Positions 47,936 through 58,849 of a stretch of DNA of 64,000 nucleotides are shown piece by piece (positions within the stretch are counted from its first letter, which is position 1; every line of letters begins with the position of its first letter). The notes beneath the pieces are model-generated. The model was not told the DNA's origin. It saw only the letters and a list, made by a program, of their open reading frames with translations, and searched no databases. Position numbers and translations under genes: made by a program. Origin of the DNA: Puccinia triticina (lineage: Eukaryota > Basidiomycota > Pucciniomycetes > Pucciniales > Pucciniaceae); NCBI RefSeq assembly GCF_026914185.1, contig NC_070573.1, positions 2,287,501-2,351,500 on the forward strand. Reading direction: 5' to 3'.

Positions 47936-49860
47936 AAAGGGCTCCCGTCGGCATGCCCTCAAAAAATCCTCAATCAAGAAGGGCCAAGTCTTGGAGAGCT
48001 TACAATGAGTCGATGCATTCAGCGGGACACAAGCGACCAGGCCTGTACCCAAGCTGGCCAATGGCCTCGCTCCAGCAGCTACTGGCGACAAAGAAGGAAA
48101 AGCTGGCCTACAAACGCAACAAGCTACTTGGGCGCCGGGGGGGTTGATCCTGGTTGGGCCAGGCAAAGGCCTTTTCCTGCTGGTCAACAACCTGAAGGCC
48201 GCTGGCGTCAACAAGCCCGCTCCCAGAATGCCTCCCTGATAGCAAAGGACCCCCTGCCCCGGCTCAAGTTCAACTGCTTGATGGTTGAATTTGTCCTCAA
48301 TCAAGTTGAGGAAGGTGGCCCTGACTGGTCAATCTCAACCTCAATTCTCTCCTTCTCTCTGAAGCTTAACAAATCTTTGGGGTGGGATTCACTGATATAG
48401 ATGTACTCATCCCTGTCTCTAAGTCCCAGCGGTCTTGTCTCCGCTTGCTCACAAAAGCCCGCAAGAGCACCTCAACACCTGCCCCAAATCTGATGATTAA
48501 GCTGACATGCATCCTGGGTGAAAACTCTGTCAGCCATGAAAACTTGGGAAGTCTGGACTGGGCAATCCAGCAGAGCCTTAGGTCTCTGTCTTGGCCTTAC
48601 TTTCAACACAAGCTGTGACACATATACCTCAAGAAGTCTTTGGTGCAGGCTCAGTCTGGATCAGACAGCCTTAATTTGGGTCTTGACCTGCAATTTGTAC
48701 TTCCAATCTTGCCGCTTGCTGGCTCCCCAATCCAGTCTGAAGTTGTTGCAGTTGGACTGAATCTACAAGCAAAAATTGCTAGCAATCCTTGAGCCGCATT
48801 GGGAATAGCTGAACCTCCTGACAACAGTGTTTTATGAGAAACAGAGGAAGAAAAACTGTCCTATGTTTGTCCATCCCGCTTGCTCCGGAAGAGATAGAGA
48901 GAGAGAAAGATTAAACCGTGCGTCTGCTTGAGCTTTCTGGCTTTGAAGGTCCCAGGCTGAGCCTTGTATCAATGTATTATATGATACCTGTCATAAGAGG
49001 GCTTCAGATGAGTGGCCCGGATTTCAGTCCACCTGACACTTGGAGCGGAGGAAGTCAAACATGCAGAATGTGCCGGTGATGCTGTTCCTACTGCGCTTAT
49101 CCCATGAGCATCAGCTGATGCTCCCGCAAGGGCTCAGTCAAGCTGCTCAGCAACACTTACTCCAACAAGAATCTTTGCATTGTTTCACATGTGGCCATTT
49201 CCTGTTGGTTTTCCATGCTGGTTAAAGATTTTGAACTTGTGATCTATGATATCCTGAACTGCTAAAGATAGAAATTTATTCATATTAGATTGATGTCTGT
49301 GGTCCATTGGTCACAAGTGGAGTGAGCTGCCTGAGGGAATTAACAGAAAAAAATTTGTATACTCATCAACATCTGAATTATCAATAGGCTGAATTTAGAT
49401 AGTGTCAACAAAGGATGCACAAATAATCAGCTGATTAGAACAGACATCAAAGCAGCCTGCCTCATGTTGAATTTGGCCCTGGGTGTGGTGGAAGTTTGGC
49501 CATACATTGGAACACAGACCAGAAGGGTGAATATATGTTTTAATTCTTCTGGCACAGATATTACAAAATTTCTTGTATCTTATAATTTTGCAGGTTGGTG
49601 TTCAATAAGGTTGTTGGCCAAAAGATTTAAGCTGAAAAAGGGATGCAGTTCAAATTGGCTTGCATGTGCCTGTGCCACTTGGTGTTTGAGATAAAACTTG
49701 AAAAAAGACTCACAAAAGTGGATGTGAGGGGCACCTAGCCACTTCAAACTATGCTCATTGGATGAGCATCCATATCCACTTGTGGTCTGGAAAAAGGAGT
49801 TGGTTCACCTTATTTTACTTCTTCCTTGGAAATTGATTATTGCACATTGCACCTCCAATT
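47936..49860 (+). other. Helitron-2 interior, downstream of the captured gene
   Basis: Frames at 48005-48400 and 48382-48618 may be further captured exons but show no motif. Beyond 48800 the DNA is AT-rich without a convincing gene. Confidence 0.4.
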
Positions 49861-49889
49861 TGCAGCGGCGAAGCCGCCTTGGCCTCTAG

Positions 49890-50253
49890 TTCTTCATAAT
49901 CCTGAGCAGAAAAGGTGCTCTCCTTTGCCATCCATGACTGAAGTAAATCAGCAAGGTCTTGAAGAGTGAACTGGGGAACTTCGACTCGGCCCCAGTACGT
50001 TAAGATTGATGCTTTTAGCCTTGTCCAGTCGTTTGGTTCAAAGCCGTCCAGCGTCTGAGCAATGTCACGAACATTGTGTGATCCAATAAAGAAGCAAAAT
50101 TGATAGGCCATGTCAAAATCTGATGCACCGTATTTCTTTGGCCACTGTTTCATATTCCTCGAGAAACATTTCCACGTTTGTTCCGTCAAATATGAGTTCC
50201 CAATCTTCATTGTCTATTTTGATCATCCGAGGTGGCCGCCGAACATCCGACAT
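49890..50253 (-). pseudogene. E0 gag N-terminal half
   Basis: An ATG at about 50251-50253 opens M-S-D-V-R-R-P-P; the capsid-like region has E-L-I-F-D-G-T-N-V and, after a one-base frameshift near 50130, Y-G-A-S-D-F-D-M-A-Y and Y-W-G-R-V. This parallels the E3 gag (L-F-Y-D-G-N-Q...T-W-G-K-L). It ends in Y-E-E at the Helitron-2 junction. Confidence 0.75.
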
Positions 50254-50548
50254 GACAAGTTTGATCGGCTAAGAACTAGAAGAGAAAGGAGGAGATCCGA
50301 GTGGCTAGAGTGATGCCTTGACAGCGTAGAGAGACCCTGGAGGCACACAACTGGAGGCAACGTACTTTTGTTCCTTCCTGCCTCGCAAATACCCAAACAA
50401 CCTCCTGACGACGCCGAGAGAAGTCGTAACAAATACAAAGACCTAAAGGAATGAGAAGAGATGATCCCAAAAGGGAACCAGAAGACTCCAAAAGAAAGGA
50501 ATTTGGAAAGGAAAGCGCCTCAACCGCCGATCGTCTCGAAATCCGTAT

Positions 50549-50601
50549 GAGCGAGACTGTAAATCTTGAGGTCGCTGGTTCGATCCCGGCTCGGGGGACC
50601 A
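50549..50601 (+). other. tRNA-Tyr 3' portion as E0 primer-binding site
   Basis: The plus strand holds the anticodon arm CGAGA-CTGTAAA-TCTTG with anticodon GTA, a variable loop, the T arm GCTGG-TTCGATC-CCGGC, acceptor strand TCGGGGG, A and then CCA. It ends 2 nt before the 5' LTR of E0 (read on the minus strand, LTR...CCACA, TT, TGGTCCCCCGAGCCGGGA). CCA is not encoded in eukaryotic tRNA genes, so this is the complement of a mature tRNA primer. The 5' half of the tRNA is missing, so it is not a tRNA gene. Confidence 0.75.
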
Positions 50602-50603
50602 AA

Positions 50604-51292
50604 TGTGGAACTCCTACCGTGCCAGGCGGTAGGCAGAGCGTTGAGGGGATGGGTGCTGTTGAGGCTGCCCTCAAGGTGGTCCGGCAAATGAGATGTGGAT
50701 CGAAAAGTGATAGCGTTGGGGGGGGATTTTTGAGAGACGACGGGGATGGAATACCGTTGGTGGTGGTTGTTTTGTTGAGGATTAGATGATGATGATGGAT
50801 CAGGATCAGGGATAAAGAATCAGGAATAGTGCTGGGGATACTGCCAGCGGATCAGAAGAGGGTGATGGAATTTCTCTTGGATCAGAGCAAGTCCCATGCT
50901 GTCCCATCCTCCAAGTTCAAACTCGAACTTGGACTCTGGGGAGTGACATGTCACAGGACATGTCATCACATCCCTAACTACAAAACAAAACCACAAGCAG
51001 AAGAAAAGAATAAACAAAGCTTAAAGAGGAAACCAAACAGGATAAAGTGAAGAAATGAAACATCATAATAAACCCACATAGTACATGTGTTAGGACCAAG
51101 AAACAGGAAGAGGACTAGGACTAAATAATAATGAAAAGAAAAGGGATGGGGATGGAAATCTAGAGAATGAATCTTGAGGATCTTGAAGAGCTGAAAATGG
51201 CTGATCTTGAGGGGTGGAATCTTGAAGTTGATGATCTTGATGACTTGTTGATTTGGACAGTCTTGAGGCCCTGTACCAATTTGAACACCACA
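50604..51292 (-). repeat. E0 5' LTR (LTR B)
   Basis: 689 bp, uninterrupted partner of LTR A. The TSD ccgg follows at 51293-51296 and the CCGGTCATC array resumes for about one unit. Confidence 0.85.
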
Positions 51293-51315
51293 CCGGTCAT
51301 CAAGGGGAGATGTTA

Positions 51316-51971
51316 CTGGTCACCAATAGGTTTTGGCTTTGGCCAGCGTGTTTCCTGCGTTTTCTGTACATGTTGGTGGTGGCGTTTGTTCCATGGCGGT
51401 GGCGTTTTTGCCATGGCAGTGTTGATTTGCGTTTGCTGTACATATTGGTGGTGGCATTGGTTCCATGGCGGTGGCTTTTTCGCCATGGCAGTGTTGTTGT
51501 GGACGCGGCGGCAAGTCCAACTCAAAGCCAGAGGCCCGCGGGGGCTCGGGTATATAAGACCGCAAGCTGGCCAGTCAGATTCTCCCCCCAGCCGCATCCG
51601 TTTTGTCTGTAATTCCAGCTGGCGGTGCGTCTCACGCTCTCCCGCTGCTGCATCTGCATTTGCACAGCCTGGGGGGTTAAAGAGCTGGCCCCCACTTAGC
51701 AGATTGCCACCGCGCTGTTGGGGGCCTTCCTTACATACTGTTTGACCCATCCGGTGAGTTGGGCGGCAGTATGGGCCTGGGTGCAGCAGCTTTGGCTGGT
51801 GTTGGGCTAGGTTGTGTTTTTTGCAGAGGCTTTCCTCAGATAGGGGAAGCCTTTTTTGCTTTTGTGTGATTAAAAGATAGGGAAAACCCTTTCTTTGTTG
51901 TTTTGTGGATAAAAAATAGGGGAAACCCTTGAATTATTTTCCCACAAAACTCTGGTTTTAATAGACTTGGA
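51316..51971 (-). other. Helitron-1 5' region with promoter-like block
   Basis: Shared in reverse complement with the first 650 bp of Helitron-2. It contains a TATA-like gggtatataagacc (about 51548), Gly/Pro-type coding-like text on both strands without a stable frame, and three near-repeats of aggggaaaccct (51838-51935). A promoter that can drive captured genes is inferred. Confidence 0.5.
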
Positions 51972-53325
51972 TTTGGCAACTGATCACATTGTAGCTGCTA
52001 CATTTGGGGGTTTTGTCATCATTCAAAGTACATAATGAATCTTTGAGGGCATTCTATTATTTTGGTACCAATATCATGGAAGAACTACAAAGCTGCACTG
52101 AGATATAGTGGCAGAAAGACCAAGAAATTACCAAATTAGTGGTATTTGGCAACTGATCACATTGTGGCTGCTACATTTGGGGGTTTTGTGGTCATTCAAG
52201 GTACACGATGTATCTTTGAGGGCATGTGATTATTTTGGTACCAATATCAAAGAAGAACTCCCACACTGCGCTGAGATATGGTGGCAGAAACACCAAGAAA
52301 CTACCAAATTGGTGACATTTGGCAACTGATCACATTGTGGCTGCTGCATTTGGGGGTTTTGTGGTCATTCAAGGTACACAATGAATCCTTGAGGGCATTT
52401 GATACTTTGGGTCCCAATATAATGGAAGAACTCCCACGCTGCGCTGTGATATAGTGGCAGAAACACCAAGAAACTACCAAATTAGTGATATTTGGCAACA
52501 GATCACATTGTGGCTGCTAAATTTGGGGGTTTTGTGGTCATTCAAGTTACACAATGCATCTTTGAGTGCATTTGATCATTTTGGGTCTAATATCATGGAA
52601 GAACTACCACGCTGTGTTGAGATATTGTGGCAGAAACACCAGGAGACTACCAAATCAGTGGTATTTGCCAACTGATCACGTTGTAGCTGCTACATTTGGG
52701 GGCTTTGTGGTCAGTCAAGGTACAAAATAAAGTTTTGGAGAATTTGGATTATTTTGATACAAATATCATGGAAGAACTCCCAGCCTGCATCGAAATATGG
52801 TGGCAGAAACACCAAGAAACAACCAAATTAGTGATACCTGGCAACTAATCACATTGTATCTGGGGTTTTGTGGTTATTCAAGGTACACAATGAATCTTTG
52901 AGGGTTTTTGATTACTTTGCTACCAATATCATGGAAGAACTACCACGGTGCGTTGAGATATTGTGGCAGAAACACCAAGAAACTACCAAATTAGTGATAT
53001 TTGGCAACCAATCACATTGTAGCTGCTGCATTTGGGGGTTTTTTGGCCATTCAAGGTACATAGTTAATCTTTGAGGGCATTTAATTGTTTTGGTACCAAT
53101 ATGGTGGAAGACCTCCCAGCCTGCGTTGAGATATGATGGCAGAAACACCAAGAAACTACCAAATTAGTGATATTTGGCAATTGATCACATTGCGGCTGCT
53201 ACATTCGGGGGTTTTGTGTTTATTCAAGGTACACAATGAATTTTCCAGGGCATTTCATCATCCTGGTACCAATATCATGGAAGAACTGCCACCAAATTAG
53301 CGATATTTGGCTACTAATCCAACGT
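51972..53325 (+). repeat. 175-bp satellite array, second part
   Basis: About eight more units in the same orientation as 10546-11811, becoming diverged toward 53300. With Helitron-1 removed, the two parts form one array of about 15 units. Confidence 0.9.
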
Positions 53326-53329
53326 GAAC

Positions 53330-53542
53330 GTGAGTCGTTCCTACATCAGCATACAACTAAACCTCCATCTTGAGAGTCTTCAACAACGTTATCAGAACTA
53401 GATAATTTTGATTTGTTAGGTTTGATTTTGTTTGCCGCTTTCATCAAGACCAATGCAACTGATGCATTGCCCGCGTTCAACGCTGCAATTGCTTGCTCTA
53501 TAAGAATTGACTTTGCATCTGTGGTTGTTTTCTCTAGATCTT
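53330..53542 (-). pseudogene. Last exon of split CACTA-internal gene
   Basis: Minus strand, acceptor TTATAAG near 53542, then N-L-E-K-T-T-T-D-A-K-S and an alanine-rich helix (A-I-A-A-L-N-A-G-N-A-S-V-A-L), ending V-V-C stop near 53355. No family is recognised. It joins the exons at 54287-54369 and beyond. The intron between contains LTR D. Confidence 0.5.
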
Positions 53543-53572
53543 ATAACAGAGAATAAAAATGTGTATTAGGAA

Positions 53573-54233
53573 TGTCAGCGGGCGTCTCTAGAGTGACGCG
53601 CCAATGAATAGAACTGAACACAATAATAGGAGATATCTAAAGGAATCTAACTACTGAAGGGTAGAACAACAGACAAGGAGAAGGTCGGAAAAGGGATGAG
53701 TGGAGAGTTGTTTGAAGAATAGGAATGGTTGAGAGGAATGAAGAGACGACGAGATAAAGAGAAAGGATATAAAAGCCCCAATCACAACCTGTAGTTGTAA
53801 TTGCTTGGGCTTGGTAGGCAAATGGATCATTGATTTTTAGAAATCTAATCTATCAATAATCTGGGGATCTCTTCGTAGCAAGATCCCTTGGGTTTTATCT
53901 TCTTAGTTTTGCGTACTACTTGCATTGACAATAATAGCCGTAGATACTAGTTGGTACGGGTTTTACAGGCACAAATCCCTTTTTAGGGAATAATGTCCTG
54001 GTTTGAGTTGAGGATCCGTGAATCATTGCGGACTTTCCGGTCTCTCAACCCGTTTTAAGGGTTAGTTTCACTTTCTTCAAGCGCGTCTTTGCTCGCGCTC
54101 TGTTTTGCGTTCTGGTTTGCGCTCTTTGTGGCGCTCCTTATGGCGCAGTAAGGTGGTTACCTTCTGCGCGGGGGTTAGTGAAGTAGCCTTTTGGCGCATT
54201 GAAGCATCTTCTTCATGCGCTCGAGGCTGACAA
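53573..54233. mobile_element. Solo LTR D in an intron
   Basis: 661 bp, TGTCAGCGGGCG...CGAGGCTGACA, TSD aggaa (53568-53572, 54234-54238). It includes ggatataaaagcccc (TATA-like) near 53767. It sits inside the putative last intron of the CACTA-internal gene. Confidence 0.85.
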
Positions 54234-54286
54234 GGAACAACACCAGAGTTTAATACACGGGTGACCAGACTAGGGGTTCACTGACT

Positions 54287-55979
54287 TGGTGTGGCTCTGA
54301 TCAAGTCAAGAAATTCGGGATCATCTCCACTAGGCACATCGCCTTTAAGGTTAGATTCAACAATTTCGTTGTGGTAGACGTAAAAGTGAAAAATCAAAAG
54401 TTTTTTCTCATGCATATATTTACTCACCCTAGGCCTCAAGATACCACTAAATGGACCTCAGAAATGGATTCTACGGCCAATTTTACCCCTAGTCACCACT
54501 GGAAGCATCACTGGAACCCCGCTGGATTGGAAGTTACACCCTTTTGGACCCTCATGGACACGGCCAGCCTCAGTCATCAACCTGTCACACCCCTCAAGTC
54601 ATCTTTCCCAGGTATACACATAATCAGCCCCAGCCAAACACATACTCTTTTCTATCCCTCTTATCTCCACTGCATATGCAGGGGACCAACCCCATTTCTT
54701 CTGTATTTGACATGTCCCCGCCTCATTTATGCACCCTTTGCAGCTGCATGCAGTCTTCTGACCCCATTTCTGCACTCCTTGCATTAGTCTGACACCACTC
54801 ATGCACCCCTTGCATGAGGTACCCCTGTATTTGACATTTCCCCGCTTCATTTATGCGGTCCTTGTATTAGTATGACATCATCTTTCATTTCTCACCCCAC
54901 CTTTTGCCTGTATTTAGCATCTTCTGACACCACTTGTACGCAGCCCACCAGCTCAAATCCCTCATCCAGGGTCCCCCTTGTAGCTAAAATCCCTCACATT
55001 TGTCTATATAAGGAGCTCTCTCCCCCCCCCCCAGTTGTTTTTCCCTCAGTTCAGTACCCACAAGTTATACAGATATCACCCATTAGCCATTATCATCACC
55101 CTTACACTTTTATAACATACCATATCATCCCTCTTATCTGCAATAACCACTGAGCTCACTCTCATATTCTCATACTCTCATATCGCTGGTTGCATATCAC
55201 GCACCTGTCACAAGTTACCCGTTTCCTGGTTCAACTCCCGACTAAGACATATACCCTTCTCAGTCCAGACACTCTTCTCAACTTTCTATACCACCCTCTT
55301 GAAGACCTGTGTTCAACCCCCGCCGGAAACATTGAGTCAACTTTCACCCTTTCCATCATCATAAACCCTCTCAACTCTCACATACCTGTCATCAAACAGC
55401 TTCATCTGGAACTAGACCAGACCTATCACTTGATTAAAACTTGCCAAGCTTAGCTTGGTGAGTCTTGTTATCTGATAGTATAGAAGGGCAGAGTTTTGCA
55501 TCTCCATCATCCCCTTCTCCATTCAGCCAAAAGGGTTTCACAACCACTTTTGAGTCTTACATTGTCCTCTTTGAAATCTAATTCGCCACCCGTGCTCTTA
55601 TCGACAGGTTCTGGACCCGGAGCTGCATCAGACCTATCTTCTATTATAGAATACAAACAATAACATCACATGTTAACACCCTTATTCCTGAGAATATTCA
55701 ACAGTTGTTTGGGAAAAGTAGGTGACTTTGTTTGGAGAATGCGCAATGCAAATCTTCACAGTCATTGGACATAAAAAGCAATACAAAAGGAATTTTCCCT
55801 ATATTCCTGGAGTTGAATAACTACACAGTTGTCTGGTACTCTGTTCACCACTTACCAACAATCTCTGTACCTCTACCAACGTCTCCCATTGCTTGGTCTT
55901 TTGGTTGATCTTTACTGGTGGAAGTGGTCTTGTTTGTGTTCTTTGCGTTGTTCTTTGTGGCCCAGGTTGATTCCACCAT
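54287..55979 (-). pseudogene. CACTA-internal gene, first two exons, split by solo LTR
   Basis: ATG at 55977-55979 in a good context (ATCATGG); exon 1 to 55856 (M-V-E-S-T-W-A-T-K), donor GTAAGT, acceptor TAATAG at 55641. Exon 2 (55640-55566) has S-T-G-G-E-L-D-F-K-E, is interrupted by the solo LTR at 54370-55561, and resumes as E-S-N-L-K-G-D-V-P-S-G-D-D-P-E-F-L-D-L. Simple removal of the LTR leaves the frame one base off, so an indel has also occurred. It is hydrophilic, Lys/Thr-rich, unknown, and may be a transposon accessory or captured gene. Confidence 0.5.
54370..55561 (+). mobile_element. Solo LTR (E3/E0 clade), in an exon
   Basis: 1192 bp, TGTGGTAGACG...GAGTCTTACA, closely related to 12986-14125. 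Flanks are tcgt (54366-54369) and ttgt (55562-55565), an imperfect 4-bp duplication. It carries the tctatataaggagctctctccc block near 55000. Confidence 0.8.
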
Positions 55980-56286
55980 GATGATAAAAAGGTAAGAATT
56001 TATGAGAACTTAAGTAATTTAAAATTTTTGAATATTTCCTGCGGACCAGAGAAATATTGGTTATGACAAACAAAACAAAAGCTGTTGAGGAGTGAGGAGT
56101 GTGGGCGGAGGTCTATCTGCAAACCTCTGTCACTATATGTATCCCGTACGCTTGCTCCTAGTCTAAAACCGCCGCACGGGCCTGTCCCGTTGCCAGTCTT
56201 ACTGGTCTGTTTTAGAACAGTGTTGTTTTTGTCTATGCTCATGGACTCTGGTACTCTTGCAGCATTCTTAGCTTTGGGTACCTTCA
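55980..56286 (-). other. Region upstream of the split gene
   Basis: A minus-strand frame (L-K-V-P-K-A-K-N-A-A-R-V-P-E) is open to 56000 but lacks a clear ATG at its start. GTAAGACTGG at about 56200 could be a donor of an earlier exon. Otherwise nothing recognised. Confidence 0.35.
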
Positions 56287-57132
56287 ATTTCAAAAGGCCT
56301 TGTATGCATGTAGCATATCAAGGTTGATATGCAATATCTTCAGGAAATGTAATGTCACACCAACTTAACAATGCATGAAGGATGTTATTATGAGAGAGGT
56401 GAGGGGTCAATGTTTTTCCATTTTTGAAAAAAAGTAGATTTGGAATCTTCTGATAACATCAATGCTACACACACCATTCTTTTCTTCCTGAAAAAAAGAC
56501 ATTGCGTGTTTGAGGATTAATTCAGGAGTTCTTCCATGATATTGGTACCAGAATAATCAAATGCCCTCACAGATTTGTTGTGTACCTTGAATGACCATAA
56601 AACCCCCAAAATTAGCAGCTACAATGTGATTGATTGCCAAAGATCACTAATTTGGTGGTTTCTTGGTATTTCTGCCACTATATCTCAGCGCATCTTGGGA
56701 GGTCTTCCCCAACATTGGTACCAAAATGATAAAATGCCCTCAAAGATTCATTCTTTACCTTCAATGACCACAAAACCCCCAAATGTAGCAGCCACAATGT
56801 GATCAGTTGCCAAATATCACTAATTTGGTAGTTTCTTGGTGTTTCTGCCACTGTATTACAGCGCAGCGTGGGAGTTCTTCTATGATATTGGGACAAAAAT
56901 GATCAAATGCCCTCAAGGATTCATTGTGTACCTTGAATGACCACAAAACCCCAAAATGTAGCAGCCACAATGTGATCAGTTGCCAAATATCTCCAATTTG
57001 GTCGTTTCTTGGTGTTTCTGCCACTATATCTCAGCGCAGCGTGGGAGTTCTTCCATGATATTGATACCAAAATAATCACATGCCCTCAAAGATACATTTC
57101 GTCCCTTGAATGACCACTGTTAAACTAATTTC
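56287..57132 (-). repeat. Rearranged CACTA right-arm repeats
   Basis: 56287-56460 matches 62091-62260 in direct orientation. 56461-56520 matches 10258-10316 (left arm) in direct orientation. 56520-57117 is about 3.5 satellite units inverted relative to the left array. 57118-57132 is the inner edge of the terminal repeat, cut by E4. Confidence 0.75.
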
Positions 57133-57304
57133 TGTTGGAGTGTGGGGTGGGCAAACTCCACATTTGGAGCATGTGGGAGATAAGAGGAGGTCGAGGAGGA
57201 GCAATACAATCAAGGTTTTTTCCACCTACAACAGATTAAGAGTCATCTGTCTACCTCTTTGCTAGCCCTTTCGGTTTTTTTTTTCGACTCGACATCTCCG
57301 GTTT

Positions 57305-58847
57305 ATGGTCAACACCCGACGAGACAACCCCCAATTAACTGGACCGCTTCCTCCACCGACAAGAGCGAAACGTCCGAAACAAACGAAGGCTTATAAAGCA
57401 CTCTTACAGCTACCACCCCTACCCCCTTCCCCGATCGAGGAGAAGATAGATCCGCTAGATCACGACCGCCCTCCTTCGCCTTTCGTCTCCGCAGTATCAT
57501 ACATCTTTTCTAAAGTAGTAACCCGACACATCGACGACGGCACATTGGTATCGGCTACAGTCTTACCTGACAATCGAGTGGTCAGGAACCCTTTTGGACT
57601 ACCTATCTCACAATTCATCCCACCACCAGGATACCGACCAAAGATTAACATACCGCGGGACACGAGCCCTCCTCAGTCTTTGTCCAAATCATCGTTGACA
57701 GTCTCGGATCTTATTCTTACCCCCATATCACCCGCTCCCTCCATGTCACAAGGCAACACGGTTGACATATCGCCGAGAACAAAATTTCTTCAACAGCCGA
57801 GTATATACAAGCAGGACGTGGAATTGCTTTTGGCCGATGGTTCCAATTTCAACAAATGGAAACGCGGGCTCACGCGCGTTATACTTCTCACCCTGGGTCA
57901 CGCCAATTTTTTCGACAAGGCCGAAAATTTCTCCAAGTTGTTGACTCAGGAAAACACATGTCTCTTATTTCTCATCCAGATCACAGTTCATGATGAACTC
58001 TCTTCTCTTGTTGATCAATACACGACCGGAACCGAGGCGTACTCAGCAGTTGAAACAAACTTTCAAGGCACCATACGCTTTCGACAAATGGAACTGGTTG
58101 ATAGACTCATGGAATTACGAATCTCGGGACCTCCAACTGACCCATTGAACATCCCTGGTCTATTCAACAAGGCATTCGATATATTCTCCGACTTGCAGAA
58201 GGTTGGAGCATCCCTTTCTCCCCTCGTGGAGAGTCTCATTCTCCAATCCATCGTTCCGCCGCCACCATCAATGTCTCGATCTCAATTATTTCAAAATATT
58301 TCACTTCAACTTGGCACAAAAGCTGATGTATCCGCGAGGGATATTCAAGCAATTCTCACATCGGCTTATGGCGAAACCGTTCGTTTTGATCCGTCCACCA
58401 CGGCGGTTCCAGCAGTGTTCTGAACTTGGCATAATCAACCACCCAGCGCCCAATGGGGACCGCCTCGACAATCGAACCAGCAATCCCGACAAGACCGAAC
58501 TCAACGACAGACTTTGCAGCAACGTCCAATGGGTTCGACAAACAACGCAACCCGCAGCCAGAACGTCGTCACACCAGGCAACCCGACTATTGATGACATC
58601 GCAGCGGCCATCAACAACATTCGGAAAGGAAACACCGGCCCGAGCAATCCAAACCTTCTCTCTGGCAAACCCTGCCTGTACTGTGGGGTTTTGGGACACT
58701 GGAGATCGACATGTCTGACACTCCGCAGAGACGCCGGCCTGCAACCTCCCAATAACCCTACATTTGGTCGCCCCGCTTCCGGTTTCGCCCGCCAAGCCGC
58801 ACCTCCAAACGACCCTCCCACTAGGCTTGAAGAGAATCCGGCGGTTT
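57305..58847 (+). pseudogene. E4 gag (UBN2 type) with zinc knuckle
   Basis: ATG 57305; Pro-rich N-terminus; UBN2/capsid-like region (N-K-W-K-R-G-L, about 57850 to 58330). A TGA at 58421 (CGA likely) precedes a Gln/Arg-rich linker and the knuckle C-L-Y-C-G-V-L-G-H-W-R-S-T-C at about 58675. TGA again at 58847. Confidence 0.88.
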
Positions 58848-58849
58848 GA

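Larger units (their letters stand above)
46409..49889 (+). mobile_element. Helitron-2 with captured gene fragment
   Basis: Starts TCCAAGTCTATTAAAACC after an A (46408) and ends with hairpin GCGGC-GAA-GCCGC (49865-49877), 8 nt, CTAG (49886-49889), before T. There is no TSD. The 5' 650 bp resemble Helitron-1's 5' end (51316-51971, reverse complement). No Rep or helicase is visible, so it depends on another Helitron. It carries a decayed bHLH-like gene. Excision restores the E0 gag frame. Confidence 0.88.
14589..51292 (-). mobile_element. E0: gutted gypsy-clade LTR retrotransposon
   Basis: LTRs lie at 14589-16132 and 50604-51292, with the 4-bp TSD ccgg (14585-14588, 51293-51296). On the minus strand the order is 5' LTR, a tRNA-derived primer site, a broken gag (50253-45323, split by Helitron-2), about 400 bp of unrecognised coding-like sequence (split by E1), a polypurine tract, and the 3' LTR. 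No protease, RT or integrase remains, so it is a large-deletion, non-autonomous copy. Gag and the PPT-adjacent hairpin place it with E3. Once the solo LTR is removed, the LTRs differ at roughly 2% of sites plus indels. Confidence 0.8.
11812..51971 (-). mobile_element. Helitron-1, non-autonomous, invaded by E0
   Basis: On the minus strand it begins TCCAAGTCTATTAAAAC just after an A and ends with a GCGGC...GCCGC hairpin, 8 nt, then CTAG before a T. These are the hallmarks of Helitron termini, with no TSD. Removing it reconnects a 175-bp satellite unit exactly (attagtggta + tttggcaact). After subtracting E0 and a solo LTR the element is only about 2.3 kb, and no Rep/helicase ORF is seen. Helitron-2 (46409-49889) shares the same 5' and 3' ends. 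Confidence 0.85.

Noticed and set aside
50549..50601. A functional tRNA-Tyr gene
   Set aside because: The 5' half (acceptor 5' strand and D arm) is absent, a CCA is encoded, and the sequence ends 2 bp from an LTR. A primer-site origin explains it better.
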